From Pseudomonas alloputida (GTDB lineage Bacteria > Pseudomonadota > Gammaproteobacteria > Pseudomonadales > Pseudomonadaceae), in the NCBI RefSeq assembly GCF_021283545.2, contig NZ_CP128540.1, forward strand, positions 5,678,501-5,742,500: DNA of 64,000 nucleotides. The letters run 5' to 3'. Shown here in pieces: positions 25,962-34,169 of this stretch (position 1 is its first letter; each line of letters opens with the position of its first letter). The position numbers and the translations under genes were made by a program. A model generated the notes under the pieces. The model was not told where the DNA came from, did no database searches, and worked only from the letters and a program-made list of their open reading frames with translations.

Positions 25962-28028
25962 CTATTTCCGTGCTTTCACCGCCGTCGGCGCCTTGCCTGC
26001 CTTCATCTGCTGCAACAACGGTGTGCACTGGTTCGGGTCATCCCCGCTGCTGGGCGCAATCAGCGCCAGCAACCCCGCCGCCGGCCCTGCCACCACCCCC
26101 AGCGCAACCATCCCTGCGCCACGCAACGCCAGCGGCAATGCCTGCACACCGGCGTTCGGCTTGGCGAACGGTCCGCGCACATACAGGGGGGAACGCAGCG
26201 AGAACAACCGCAGCCCTTTCGATTCAGGGGTGATGTTCAAATCCAGTTGCTCGGAAGCGAAGTTCGCCGTGCCGTCGATGTAGATGATCGCGTTCTCGGT
26301 ATCGAAGATGAACAGCCGCGTAGTCGCCAGGCCATCCTTGATGCCCACATCGGCCGCCGCACAGTTGATTTTCACGTCCTCATCACCAAACAGCTTGCCG
26401 ACCACATAGTTGCCCACGTTCAAGCCTGCAATTTCCATCAGGCTGCGGCTGATGGCGCCATCGTTGATCAGCATGCGCAAGTCGCCATTGGCTGTACCCA
26501 GCAAGGCGGCTACCGAGTTGCCACGGCCGCTGATGTCGGCGTCGCCATTGAGCTCACCAAAGCTGGTCTGCATTGGCGCGAAGGTAGGGAACAGTTGCTT
26601 GAGCTTGAAGCCACGCGCAGTCAACTTCGCGCGCCCCTGCAAGGGCACGCTGCGCCCGTCCAGGCGGATGTTGGAGGCCAGGCTGCCGCCGGCCACGCCA
26701 AAGCGCAGGGGCTCCAGGCGTAACAGGCCGTCTTCGAGCACCACATGGGCCGACAGGTCAGTGAACGGCAGTTGCGCGCTGTGCACGATGCGCTTGCCAG
26801 CAAAGGTGACATCAGCGTCCATTGCCCGCCAACGCTCGGTGCGAAACGCCTCCACTGGCAGCACCTTGCCTGCCGGCTGCTTGCTGGCACCGCCACGGGC
26901 CTTCTGTTCGGCATTGGAGTCGGCACCGATCAGCGGCGCCAGGTCCTTGAACAGCAACTGGTTCGATACCAGGTTGCCGGACAGTTTAGGCCGTGGCTGG
27001 CTGGCAACGAAGGCCAGGTCCCCATGTATATCGCTGTCGCCGATCTTGCCGTTGAAGCCCTGGTAATTGAACGACGCCCCTTGCGCCGCCTGCAGGTTGG
27101 CGCGTAGGTGGCCGTCGGTGGAATAGGCCGGGGTGTCAGGCAAGGTGACGCCGGTCAATGGGTAGAGGTTGCCCAGGCTGGCACCCGACAAACGCAGGCG
27201 CAGGTCGAGGGCACCAAGGTTGCGCGGGTCGGTGAGGGTGCCGGCGAGCACCACATGGGTGTCGGCGATGCGCACGTCGGCCTGCAGCGGGAACGGCTGG
27301 CTGGCGTCCTGCAGGGCCAGCAGGCCACCGATCTTGCCGGTGCCGGACACTGGCTGGCCTTTGTAGCGGCCCTGGGCCTTGAGGCCGAAGGCATAGTCCT
27401 GAGCACCGCCGGCCTTCTCGGCGCTGGCCTTGCCGACAATCTCACTGAACGGGATTGGCTTGCCAAGCGGGTCGATCTGCACCTTCATGCTGGTTTTCAG
27501 GGTCTGGTCGTCGAAGCTGACGTTGCCCTGGTCAAAGCCGATGGCGCCGATGTCCAGCTGCCATTTGGAAGGTTCGGCGTTTTCATCCTTGGGGCCGAAG
27601 TCGAAGACCCAGTTGGCGCGGCCATCGGCCAGGCGAGTGAGGCTGGCAGTGGGCTTGGTGAGGTTGATGCGGGGTATGCTGATCTGCTGGAACATCAGCG
27701 GCAGCGGCGCCAGGCGAAACTCCACACGCTCAAGGCCGACCATCTTCGGCTCCTTGAGCCACTCGGGGTTGCCCAGCGTCAGGTCTTCGGCAATGAAGTG
27801 CGGCCAAGGCACCCAGGCACGCCACCCGCCCTCTTCGGGCTCGGTACGCCAGTGCACGGCGAGGTTGCCGTTGATCGCGAAGGGCCGATGCAAGGCTTCA
27901 GAGACCTTCTCGTTGAGCAGTGGCTTGACGCGGTTCCAGTCGAAGGTGGCAATCACTACCACCAGGATCGCCAGCACGGTAAGCAGGCTGGCGAGGGTCC
28001 AGACGAGGATTCTGGCGGGACGCGTCAT
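25962..28028 (-). CDS. AsmA family protein
   Basis: 688-residue protein anchored by one N-terminal TM segment (ARILVWTLASLLTVLAILVVVIATFDWNRVKPLLNE) with a long periplasmic body. The AsmA N-terminal block (LLNEKVSEALHRPFAINGNLAVHW) and C-terminal conserved region (FGELNGDADISGRGNSVAALLGTANGDLRMLINDGAISR) are clear. AsmA-like proteins are bridge-type lipid transfer factors affecting outer membrane phospholipid balance (recent family knowledge). Monocistronic. Confidence 0.9.
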   Translation of the reverse strand: MTRPARILVWTLASLLTVLAILVVVIATFDWNRVKPLLNEKVSEALHRPFAINGNLAVHWRTEPEEGGWRAWVPWPHFIAEDLTLGNPEWLKEPKMVGLERVEFRLAPLPLMFQQISIPRINLTKPTASLTRLADGRANWVFDFGPKDENAEPSKWQLDIGAIGFDQGNVSFDDQTLKTSMKVQIDPLGKPIPFSEIVGKASAEKAGGAQDYAFGLKAQGRYKGQPVSGTGKIGGLLALQDASQPFPLQADVRIADTHVVLAGTLTDPRNLGALDLRLRLSGASLGNLYPLTGVTLPDTPAYSTDGHLRANLQAAQGASFNYQGFNGKIGDSDIHGDLAFVASQPRPKLSGNLVSNQLLFKDLAPLIGADSNAEQKARGGASKQPAGKVLPVEAFRTERWRAMDADVTFAGKRIVHSAQLPFTDLSAHVVLEDGLLRLEPLRFGVAGGSLASNIRLDGRSVPLQGRAKLTARGFKLKQLFPTFAPMQTSFGELNGDADISGRGNSVAALLGTANGDLRMLINDGAISRSLMEIAGLNVGNYVVGKLFGDEDVKINCAAADVGIKDGLATTRLFIFDTENAIIYIDGTANFASEQLDLNITPESKGLRLFSLRSPLYVRGPFAKPNAGVQALPLALRGAGMVALGVVAGPAAGLLALIAPSSGDDPNQCTPLLQQMKAGKAPTAVKARK

Positions 28029-28368
28029 TGCGTAATTCTCCTTGCGGCATGACAGAAAACAGGCGCTGCGATGGCCTCAATAACTCCGACTGATGAAAAC
28101 CCGTGAGGTTTTATCAATGGCGCCATGATAGCGAAGTTTTTCCTGGCCCTTTGCTCAGGAATGTGTCGCGCCAGACTGCACATGTTACCCACCGCCAACA
28201 GGGGCCGGTGGTTGCCTGCATGGCTGCAAGGTCCGGAATAGAGGCACTGCAATCCTCTATCAATATGGTCGATTGTTACCATTACCCGTATGAACTTCTC
28301 TCTGGCGTTACGCGGCGTAGCATTGGCTTCGTACCCACTTTCCAGCCCCCGAGAGGAGCACCGAAATC
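28029..28368. other. Intergenic region with dyads, no gene
   Basis: 340 bases between divergent asmA and the repeat-protein gene. It contains TGAAAACCCGTGAGGTTTTATCA-like near-palindrome at about 28093-28114, an operator-like dyad ATAGAGG-N9-CCTCTAT at 28238-28260, and ATGGT-N8-ACCAT at 28265-28282. One or more may control the repeat protein; a GAGAGGAG Shine-Dalgarno precedes its ATG. No gene seen. Confidence 0.5.
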
Positions 28369-28911
28369 ATGAAACTCCATCTGCTGACCCTGACCCTGTC
28401 CCTTCTGGCCGCCAACGCTTTCGCCCTGCCGGCGTCCGAGCAACACCTGACGTCAGAAGCGCGCTCCAGCGCTGCCGAAATCGCCCAGCCGCTGAACACC
28501 GTAGCTGAAGGCGGCTCCGATCGCCTGATCGAACGTTCTGGCCGTGTTGCCGAAGGTGGCTCCGATCGCCTGATCGAACGTTCTGGCCGCGTTGCTGAAG
28601 GTGGCTCCGATCGCCTGATCGAACGTTCTGGCCGCGTTGCTGAAGGTGGCTCCGATCGCCTGATCGAACGTTCTGGCCGTGTTGCTGAAGGTGGCTCCGA
28701 TCGTCTGATCGAACGTTCTGGCCGCGTTGCTGAAGGTGGCTCCGATCGTCTGATCGAACGTTCTGGCCGTGTTGCCGAAGGTGGCTCGGATCGTCTGATC
28801 GAACAAGCTGGCCGTGTTGCCGAAGGCGGCTCCGATCGTCTGATCGAACAAGCTGGCCGTGTCGCTGAAGGTGGCTCGGATCGCCTGGTTGAACTCAGCC
28901 GTGTGAGCTGA
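28369..28911 (+). CDS. Exported protein with nine 15-residue tandem repeats
   Basis: 180 residues: a signal peptide (MKLHLLTLTLSLLAANAFALPA) and a 22-residue linker, then from residue 45 to the end nine tandem copies of VAEGGSDRLIERSGR (the last two full copies have EQAGR and the ninth ends VELSRVS). There is no other domain. The repeat is acidic-basic balanced, without aromatic residues, and could form a solenoid or an extended periplasmic or secreted chain. The DNA repeats are 45 bases and nearly identical, so copy number probably varies between strains. I do not know a function. A strong terminator follows at 28963. Confidence 0.85.
   Translation: MKLHLLTLTLSLLAANAFALPASEQHLTSEARSSAAEIAQPLNTVAEGGSDRLIERSGRVAEGGSDRLIERSGRVAEGGSDRLIERSGRVAEGGSDRLIERSGRVAEGGSDRLIERSGRVAEGGSDRLIERSGRVAEGGSDRLIEQAGRVAEGGSDRLIEQAGRVAEGGSDRLVELSRVS
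28501..28905 (+). repeat. 45-bp tandem minisatellite, nine copies, in frame
   Basis: Nine head-to-tail 45-bp units starting GT(A/T/C)GC(T/C)GAAGG. Units differ mainly at third codon positions (GTTGCC/GTTGCT; CGCCTG/CGTCTG), so the array expanded recently or is homogenised, under purifying selection on the peptide. Confidence 0.95.
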
Positions 28912-28962
28912 TCGCCATGGCCGAAAAGAACAACTTCTGTCACAACGCTTGCTCCCCTCCAG

Positions 28963-28993
28963 GCCCGGTCCATTGACCGGGCTTTGTTTTTTT
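28963..28993 (+). terminator. Intrinsic terminator after the repeat protein
   Basis: GCCCGGTC-CATT-GACCGGGC followed by TTTGTTTTTTT; 8-bp perfect stem and a long T tract. Confidence 0.92.
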
Positions 28994-29033
28994 ATCTAGA
29001 GTGCCCAGCCTGACCGTTACAGAAGCCCGCATC

Positions 29034-29669
29034 ATGCTGCCGCGCGCCGAACAGAAGCTACAGACCCGCCAGGCCCTGCTCGATGCCGCCTGCCTGCTCA
29101 TGGAGAGTGGCCGTGGTTTCGGCAGTATCAGCCTGCGCGAAGTGGCGAAGACAGCTGGCATCGTGCCGACCGGCTTCTATCGGCATTTCTCCGACATGGA
29201 CGCTCTGGGCCTGGCCCTTGTCGCCGAAATCGACACCACCTTCCGCCAGACCATCCGCCTGGTGCGCCAGAACGAATTCGAACTGGGCGGCATCACCGAC
29301 GCCTCGGTGCGCATCTTCCTCGACGTGGTAGCCGCCCACCGCGCGCAGTTCCTGTTCCTGGCCCGCGAGCAGTACGGCGGTGCACAGGCCGTGCGCCAGG
29401 CCATTGCCCGCCTGCGCCAGGATATCAGCGACGACCTTGCCACCGACCTTGCACGGATGAAGCGCTGGCAACACCTGGACAGCGCCGCGCTTGCGGTGAT
29501 GGCCGACCTGGTGGTGAAGACCGTGTTCGCCACCCTGCCCGAGCTTATCGACAACCCGGAAGCGGGTTATCCACAGGCCCTGACGCCGCAGGAAAAGATC
29601 ACCCAGCAATTGCGCTTCATCTTTGTCGGGGCGCGGCATTGGCAGGGGCTCGGCAACCCAGGCTACTGA
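29034..29669 (+). CDS. TetR family repressor, FabR-like
   Basis: 211-residue regulator. The helix-turn-helix region (ISLREVAKTAGIVPTGFYRHFSDMDALGLALV, about residues 34-65) closely resembles FabR of enterobacteria ([20 protein letters not shown]) and the length matches. FabR represses unsaturated fatty acid synthesis genes; pseudomonads also have DesT, so the target (desaturase or other lipid genes) is inferred, and none lies nearby. The ATG at 29034 was preferred over a GTG at 29001, giving a FabR-like N-terminus. Note a perfect DnaA box inside the gene at 29567-29575. Confidence 0.82.
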   Translation: MLPRAEQKLQTRQALLDAACLLMESGRGFGSISLREVAKTAGIVPTGFYRHFSDMDALGLALVAEIDTTFRQTIRLVRQNEFELGGITDASVRIFLDVVAAHRAQFLFLAREQYGGAQAVRQAIARLRQDISDDLATDLARMKRWQHLDSAALAVMADLVVKTVFATLPELIDNPEAGYPQALTPQEKITQQLRFIFVGARHWQGLGNPGY

Positions 29670-29721
29670 AAACCCCACTTCTGCTACCATGGCGCCCTGC
29701 CCGACAGCGACGAGCGCCCAA

Positions 29722-30822
29722 ATGTCCGACCCCCGCCCCACCCTGCCCGAACTGGCCCGCTTCAACCAGCACTTCGCCGAACGCATCGTGCCGCTGTGGC
29801 AAGGCCCGGGCTGGAACGCCGACATGGCCCTGCCCTACGAAGCGCTGGACGCCCAGCACCAACCGTTGCCGGTGCAGCGCTACCGGGCCATGGCCTGTGC
29901 ACGCCAGCTGTACGTGTTCAGCAGCCGTATCGGCCAGCCGGGCGCCGCCGAACGCGCCGCAGCCCTGTTTCGCTCGCTGCAAAAGCACTTCCACGATGCC
30001 GAGCACGGGGGCTGGTTCTACAGCATCGACGCCCAAGGCAAGCCGCTGGACCGGCGCAAGGACCTGTATACCCACGCCTTCATCGTGTTCGCCTGCGCGC
30101 ACTACTGGGGCAAAGTGCGCGAAAACCTGGTGGAGTCCACGTTGAATGCCGCGCTGGACATCATCGACCAGCAGTTCGCCCGTGACGATGGCCTGTACGA
30201 AGCCTGCCTGGGCGAAGACTGGGCCGACCTCGGCAGTGGCCCGCTGCAGAATCCGCAGATGCACCTGGCCGAAGCGTTCCTGCAGGTACTGGCTGTGCGT
30301 GACGACGAACATGTCCGCCAGTCGCTGCTGCAATTGTGTCAGGCACTCGAGGCGCATTTCATTGAACCGGCCCATGGCCTGATGCTGGAAAAGCCACGCG
30401 GGGCTGTGGATAACTGGTTCGAGCCTGGGCACCAGTTCGAGTGGTTCTATCTGCTGCATACCTCCCCGCTGCTGCGTGACACCCCGCTGCATGCGTCAAT
30501 AGACCGGGCTTTCGCCTTTGCCGAGCAATTCGGGGTGAAGGATGCGGCCGTACTGGCCTTGCTGAATGTGGATGGCCGGGTGCTTGATGCCTCCCAGCGT
30601 ATCTGGGCGCAGGCCGAGTACCTGCGGGCGCTTACATTGCGTGAAGGCAGTGAAGCAAAGCTCGCGGGGCAGTTGGGCGCCCTTTCAGCGCGGTTCCTGC
30701 GTGACGCCGGCTGGTATGAGTGCCGAGGGGGTGACGGCGCGGTGAGCAGGGATGACATGCCATCGACCACGCCTTATCACTTGGCTACCTGCCTGGAAGG
30801 GCTGAATCAGGCGAACATCTAA
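29722..30822 (+). CDS. AGE family sugar epimerase/isomerase (mannose isomerase-like)
   Basis: 366-residue (alpha/alpha)6-barrel protein of the N-acylglucosamine 2-epimerase family. The family landmarks are HDAEHGGWFYSIDAQGKPLDRRKDLYTHAFIVFA, NPQMHLAEAFLQVL and WFEPGHQFEWFYLL with the paired histidines used in proton transfer. Members include D-mannose isomerase (YihS-like), cellobiose epimerase and GlcNAc 2-epimerase; the arginine/histidine pattern and size favour a free-sugar isomerase, but the substrate is inferred. The ATG at 29722 was chosen; the upstream extension overlaps the FabR-like gene. Confidence 0.83.
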   Translation: MSDPRPTLPELARFNQHFAERIVPLWQGPGWNADMALPYEALDAQHQPLPVQRYRAMACARQLYVFSSRIGQPGAAERAAALFRSLQKHFHDAEHGGWFYSIDAQGKPLDRRKDLYTHAFIVFACAHYWGKVRENLVESTLNAALDIIDQQFARDDGLYEACLGEDWADLGSGPLQNPQMHLAEAFLQVLAVRDDEHVRQSLLQLCQALEAHFIEPAHGLMLEKPRGAVDNWFEPGHQFEWFYLLHTSPLLRDTPLHASIDRAFAFAEQFGVKDAAVLALLNVDGRVLDASQRIWAQAEYLRALTLREGSEAKLAGQLGALSARFLRDAGWYECRGGDGAVSRDDMPSTTPYHLATCLEGLNQANI

Positions 30823-30924
30823 TCCATACAAGGAATCTGTCAGGGGTGAGCGTTTCCCTCTGCCGGAAGCATCTCCCCACCCCTATGTTGGTGCCCCTTT
30901 CTCGAACGTTCAGGAGTAACCAAC

Positions 30925-31173
30925 ATGGAAGCAGAAGCCTTCAAGGCATTTGTCGAAGAGCAGATCAACCGAGCGGCACAGAAGATAATCGATCACGGCC
31001 ACCGCTATGACGAGCACTCCCATGGCAAACTCAGCTACCTGCTAAGCCTGCGCCGTGTCATCAATTGCGAGGCAACGGCCGAGGACATGGGCCGGCATGA
31101 CGCCATCAACGATGTCCTTCAAGCGTTAGGCATCATCCCTGAAGGCAGAACCGGCTTTAGCTATATCAACTGA
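30925..31173 (+). CDS. Small conserved-looking protein of unknown function
   Basis: 82 residues, soluble, charged, with predicted helices (EAFKAFVEEQINRAAQKIIDHG; KLSYLLSLRRVINCEATAEDM). AGGAG stands 8 bases before the ATG and the gene has its own space of about 100 bases upstream, which supports a real gene. No motif, signal peptide or TM segment. It lies between the AGE gene and the convergent dehydrogenase; no functional clue from context. I do not recognise the family. Confidence 0.7.
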   Translation: MEAEAFKAFVEEQINRAAQKIIDHGHRYDEHSHGKLSYLLSLRRVINCEATAEDMGRHDAINDVLQALGIIPEGRTGFSYIN

Positions 31174-31222
31174 GCGATGCGGTTGTTTCGCGAACCGGGT
31201 CTTTCCGGTTCGCGGCGTATGC

Positions 31223-31987
31223 TTAGCCTTTTGATCGGTCGATCGAGAACCCTGCCCAGTCCTGGCTCACCGGCATCAGTTCCAGGCTGTTGATGTTGAT
31301 GTGCGCCGGCTGGTTGAGGATCCAGAAGATGGTCTCGGCAATATCCTGTGGCTGGATCGGCTCCGCACCCGCGTAGGTAGCATCGTACTTGGCCTGGTCA
31401 CCCCCGAAGCGCACCAGCGAGAACTCGCTCTCGCACAGGCCCGGCTCGATGTTGCTCACACGCACGCCGGTACCGCGCAGGTCGCAACGCAGGCTCAGCG
31501 AGAACTGGCCGACGAAGGCCTTGGTGCCGCCATACACGTTGCTGCCCGGGTACGGATAGTTGCCCGCCACCGACCCGACGTTCAGGATCGACGCGCCGCG
31601 GCCATGGGCGATGAGCCGTGGCAGCAGCAGGCGAGTGGTGTACATCAGGCCCTTGATGTTGGTGTCGACCATGGTTTCCCAGTCATCCAGGCTGCAGTTC
31701 TGCGCAGCATCCACACCCAGCGCCAAGCCGGCGTTGTTGACCAGACCGCGAATCTTTTCAAAGCCGGCCGGCAGATTGGCAATAGCCTGCTCCATGGCCT
31801 TGCGGTCACGCACGTCCAGCACCAGGCCATGCACTTCGGTCTTGGCCGACAGTTCAGCGCACAGGGCATCCAGGCGCTCTTTGCGGCGCCCAGTGAGTAC
31901 CAGCTTCCAGCCGGCTTCTGCGAAGCGGCGGGCGGTGGCCTCGCCGAAACCGGAAGTCGCGCCAGTGATGAATACGGTGGACGTCAT
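31223..31987 (-). CDS. Short-chain dehydrogenase, YdfG-like
   Basis: 254-residue classical SDR. NADP-binding TGATSGFGEATARRFAEAG (residues 7-25) with the basic residues GRRKERL after beta-2 suggesting NADP(H), NNAG motif (LVNNAGLALGV), catalytic Ser in NVGSVAGNYPYPG and YxxxK in NVYGGTKAFVGQ. YdfG-type enzymes oxidise L-allo-threonine, serine and 3-hydroxy acids. The ATG at 31987 with AGGA upstream was chosen; the longer frame adds 9 residues. Confidence 0.9.
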   Translation of the reverse strand: MTSTVFITGATSGFGEATARRFAEAGWKLVLTGRRKERLDALCAELSAKTEVHGLVLDVRDRKAMEQAIANLPAGFEKIRGLVNNAGLALGVDAAQNCSLDDWETMVDTNIKGLMYTTRLLLPRLIAHGRGASILNVGSVAGNYPYPGSNVYGGTKAFVGQFSLSLRCDLRGTGVRVSNIEPGLCESEFSLVRFGGDQAKYDATYAGAEPIQPQDIAETIFWILNQPAHININSLELMPVSQDWAGFSIDRSKG

Positions 31988-32580
31988 GCTGTGTTCCTCA
32001 CGGTAGGTTGTCATGGCAGCTTTGCAGCATGCCCGCGCACGGCGCAGGCAGCAAGCCGCTCAGGGGCTGTTCATTTTTTGTTCATACTCGCGAAACCCTT
32101 GCAGCAGAGGGCTCGCCGCCAGGTATGCGCATGTTATCCACAAGGCTTTCCCCACGGATTGGGGGCAACTTGTCCACTGTACGGAACCCTTTCAGCGGAT
32201 TGTGGTCTGTGGATATCTTGTCGGTGATGGCGCAAGGCTTTCAAACATGCCGCCTGCAGCGGTCTGTCCAAGGTTTTTACACAGAGTTATCCACAGGATT
32301 GGCACTGCACTTGAAGCACACGCAGAGATGTTGAAAGCTTGGGAAAATCATCCACAACGGGGATATGAACAAAAAATGATCAAATCGCTACAGGGCTTGA
32401 TACTCAAGGCCTTGAGCGATATGCCACCATGTTTTCCACAGGCGGCTCCACACTATCCGTGGAAAAGAGTTGGCCTGTGGAAACAATGGCTTGCGAAGGA
32501 ATATGGGTGTGTTTCGGGAGAAGGGAACGACAAGTTTTCCACATTGAGAAGGGGGCTGCACTGCAGCCCCTTAACACAAC
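31988..32580. other. 593-bp non-coding region with DnaA-box cluster
   Basis: No credible gene. DnaA-box-like 9-mers: TTATCCACA (perfect) at 32134-32142 and 32287-32295; TTGTCCACT 32170-32178; ATATCCACA (minus) 32208-32216; TCATCCACA 32348-32356; TTTTCCACA 32432-32440 and 32535-32543; TTTTCCACG (minus) 32458-32466; GTTTCCACA (minus) 32476-32484; weaker TTTCCCCAC near 32148. A perfect 14-bp palindrome CTCAAGGCCTTGAG lies at 32403-32416. A GC hairpin GGGGCTGCACTGCAGCCCC (32552-32570) follows livF. Base composition is more AT-rich than the flanks in the middle part. Confidence 0.75.
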
Positions 32581-33297
32581 TCAGTGCCCGCCCAGATAAG
32601 CGTTACGCACTTCCTCATTGACCAACAGTTCCTGCCCGGTCCCGGTCATGCGAATCTGCCCGTTGACCATCACATAGGCCCGGTCCGACAGTTTCAGCGC
32701 ATGGTTGGCGTTCTGCTCCACCAGGAAGATAGTCATCCCGGTCTTGGCCAGTTCTCGCAGGGTCGAGAAAATCTGCTTGACCACGATCGGTGCCAGACCC
32801 AGCGAGGGCTCGTCCAGCAACAGCAATTTCGGCCGGCTCATCAGCGCCCGGGCAATCGCCAGCATTTGCTGCTCGCCACCCGACATGGTCATGGCCCGCT
32901 GGTTACGCCGCTCCTTCAACCGCGGGAACAGCTCGTACATACGCTGCATGTCTTCGTCGGCATGCTTGTCGCCGATGGGGATGGTACCCATCATCAGGTT
33001 TTCCTCGACGGTCATGTCGGGAAACACCCGGCGCCCCTCCGGCGACTGGGCAATGCCGTTGGAGGCGATGTAGTGCGAGGATTTGCGGGTGATGTCGGTG
33101 CCGCGGTACACGATATGCCCGGATGCCGCCCGCGGCTGGCCGAAAATCGACATCAGCAGGGTCGACTTGCCGGCACCGTTGGCGCCGATCAGGCTTACCG
33201 TCTCGCCCTCGTTAATGTGCATCGAGACTTTCTTCAGTGCCTGGATCGGCCCATAGAACACGTCCAAGTCTTTCAGCTCGAGAATGGGTGCACTCAT
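32581..33297 (-). CDS. livF: Branched-chain amino acid ABC transporter ATPase LivF/BraG
   Basis: 238-residue ATPase. Walker A GANGAGKST at about residues 39-47, signature MSGGEQQMLAIARAL, Walker B LLLLDEPSLGL. With LivG it powers uptake of leucine, isoleucine and valine. It is the distal gene of livHMGF, overlapping livG by 4 bases. Downstream lies the DnaA-box-rich region. Confidence 0.94.
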   Translation of the reverse strand: MSAPILELKDLDVFYGPIQALKKVSMHINEGETVSLIGANGAGKSTLLMSIFGQPRAASGHIVYRGTDITRKSSHYIASNGIAQSPEGRRVFPDMTVEENLMMGTIPIGDKHADEDMQRMYELFPRLKERRNQRAMTMSGGEQQMLAIARALMSRPKLLLLDEPSLGLAPIVVKQIFSTLRELAKTGMTIFLVEQNANHALKLSDRAYVMVNGQIRMTGTGQELLVNEEVRNAYLGGH

Positions 33298-34169
33298 ACC
33301 AGTTCCTCTTCGTCTGCACCCAGGTAGGCGGCAATAACCGTCGGGTTGTGGCGGATGTCCTGCGGCGCACCTTCGGCAATCACGTTGCCGTGGTCCAGCA
33401 CCACGATATGGTCGGAGATGCTCATGACCATGCCCATGTCGTGCTCGATCAACACCACAGTGATGTCGTGCTCGTCACGCAGCACACGGATCATGCGGCT
33501 GAGTGCCTCGGTTTCCTGCGGGTTAAGGCCTGCCGCCGGTTCGTCCAGGCAGATGATCTTCGGCCGCGTGCACATGGCCCGGGCGATTTCCAGACGCCGC
33601 TGCTGGCCGTACGACAGCTCGCCGGCCAGGCGGTTGGCGCAATCGACCAGGTCCACTACTTCCAGCCAGTAGAAGGCGTGGTCCAGCGCATCGCTTTCGG
33701 CCTTGCGGTAGGCCTTGGTGTTGAGCACCCCGGCCAGCAAGTTGCGGTTGACCCACATGTGCTGGGCCACCAGCAGGTTCTCCACCACCGACATTTCCTT
33801 GAACAGGCGAATGTTCTGGAAGGTGCGCGCCAGGCCGGCGCGGTTGACCAGGTGGGTACCACCGAACATCTTGTAGTACATACGGTTGGCAAAGCGCGCA
33901 GGCGACACGAAGTCGGCCGCCTGGAAGCGCTCGCCGAGCAGCTGGATGACGTTGGTGTGGCTGCCGCGCACGTTCAGTTCGATACGTCCGCCACTGGCCT
34001 TGTAAAAGCCGGTCAGGCAGTTGAATACCGTGGTCTTGCCGGCGCCGTTGGGGCCGATCAGGGCAAATATCTGGTTGCGCCGGACCTTCAGGCTGACGTC
34101 GCTGAGCGCCTTGATGCCACCGAACTGCATCATCAGGTTGTCGACCGAGAGAATGATATCGTCGCTCAT
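33294..34169 (-). CDS. livG: Branched-chain amino acid ABC transporter ATPase LivG/BraF
   Basis: 291-residue ATPase. Walker A GPNGAGKTT at about residues 37-45, LivG-type insertion (NQ..LARTFQNIRLFKEMSVVENLLVAQH), signature LSYGQQRRLEIARAM and Walker B IICLDEPAAGLNPQE. ATGA overlaps with livM upstream and livF downstream show a tight operon. Confidence 0.94.
   Translation of the reverse strand: MSDDIILSVDNLMMQFGGIKALSDVSLKVRRNQIFALIGPNGAGKTTVFNCLTGFYKASGGRIELNVRGSHTNVIQLLGERFQAADFVSPARFANRMYYKMFGGTHLVNRAGLARTFQNIRLFKEMSVVENLLVAQHMWVNRNLLAGVLNTKAYRKAESDALDHAFYWLEVVDLVDCANRLAGELSYGQQRRLEIARAMCTRPKIICLDEPAAGLNPQETEALSRMIRVLRDEHDITVVLIEHDMGMVMSISDHIVVLDHGNVIAEGAPQDIRHNPTVIAAYLGADEEELV

Noticed and set aside
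28501..28905. CRISPR-like appearance of the repeat array
   Set aside because: Units are contiguous with no variable spacers and encode a peptide repeat.
28308..28973. Two long antisense frames over the minisatellite
   Set aside because: A 45-bp repeat without stops in one frame is open in others too; codon variation is synonymous only in the + frame with the signal peptide.
32013..32621. 202-codon open frame across the DnaA-box region
   Set aside because: No Shine-Dalgarno, unlikely composition (many His, Cys, Trp), runs into livF on the other strand; the DnaA-box content explains the sequence better.
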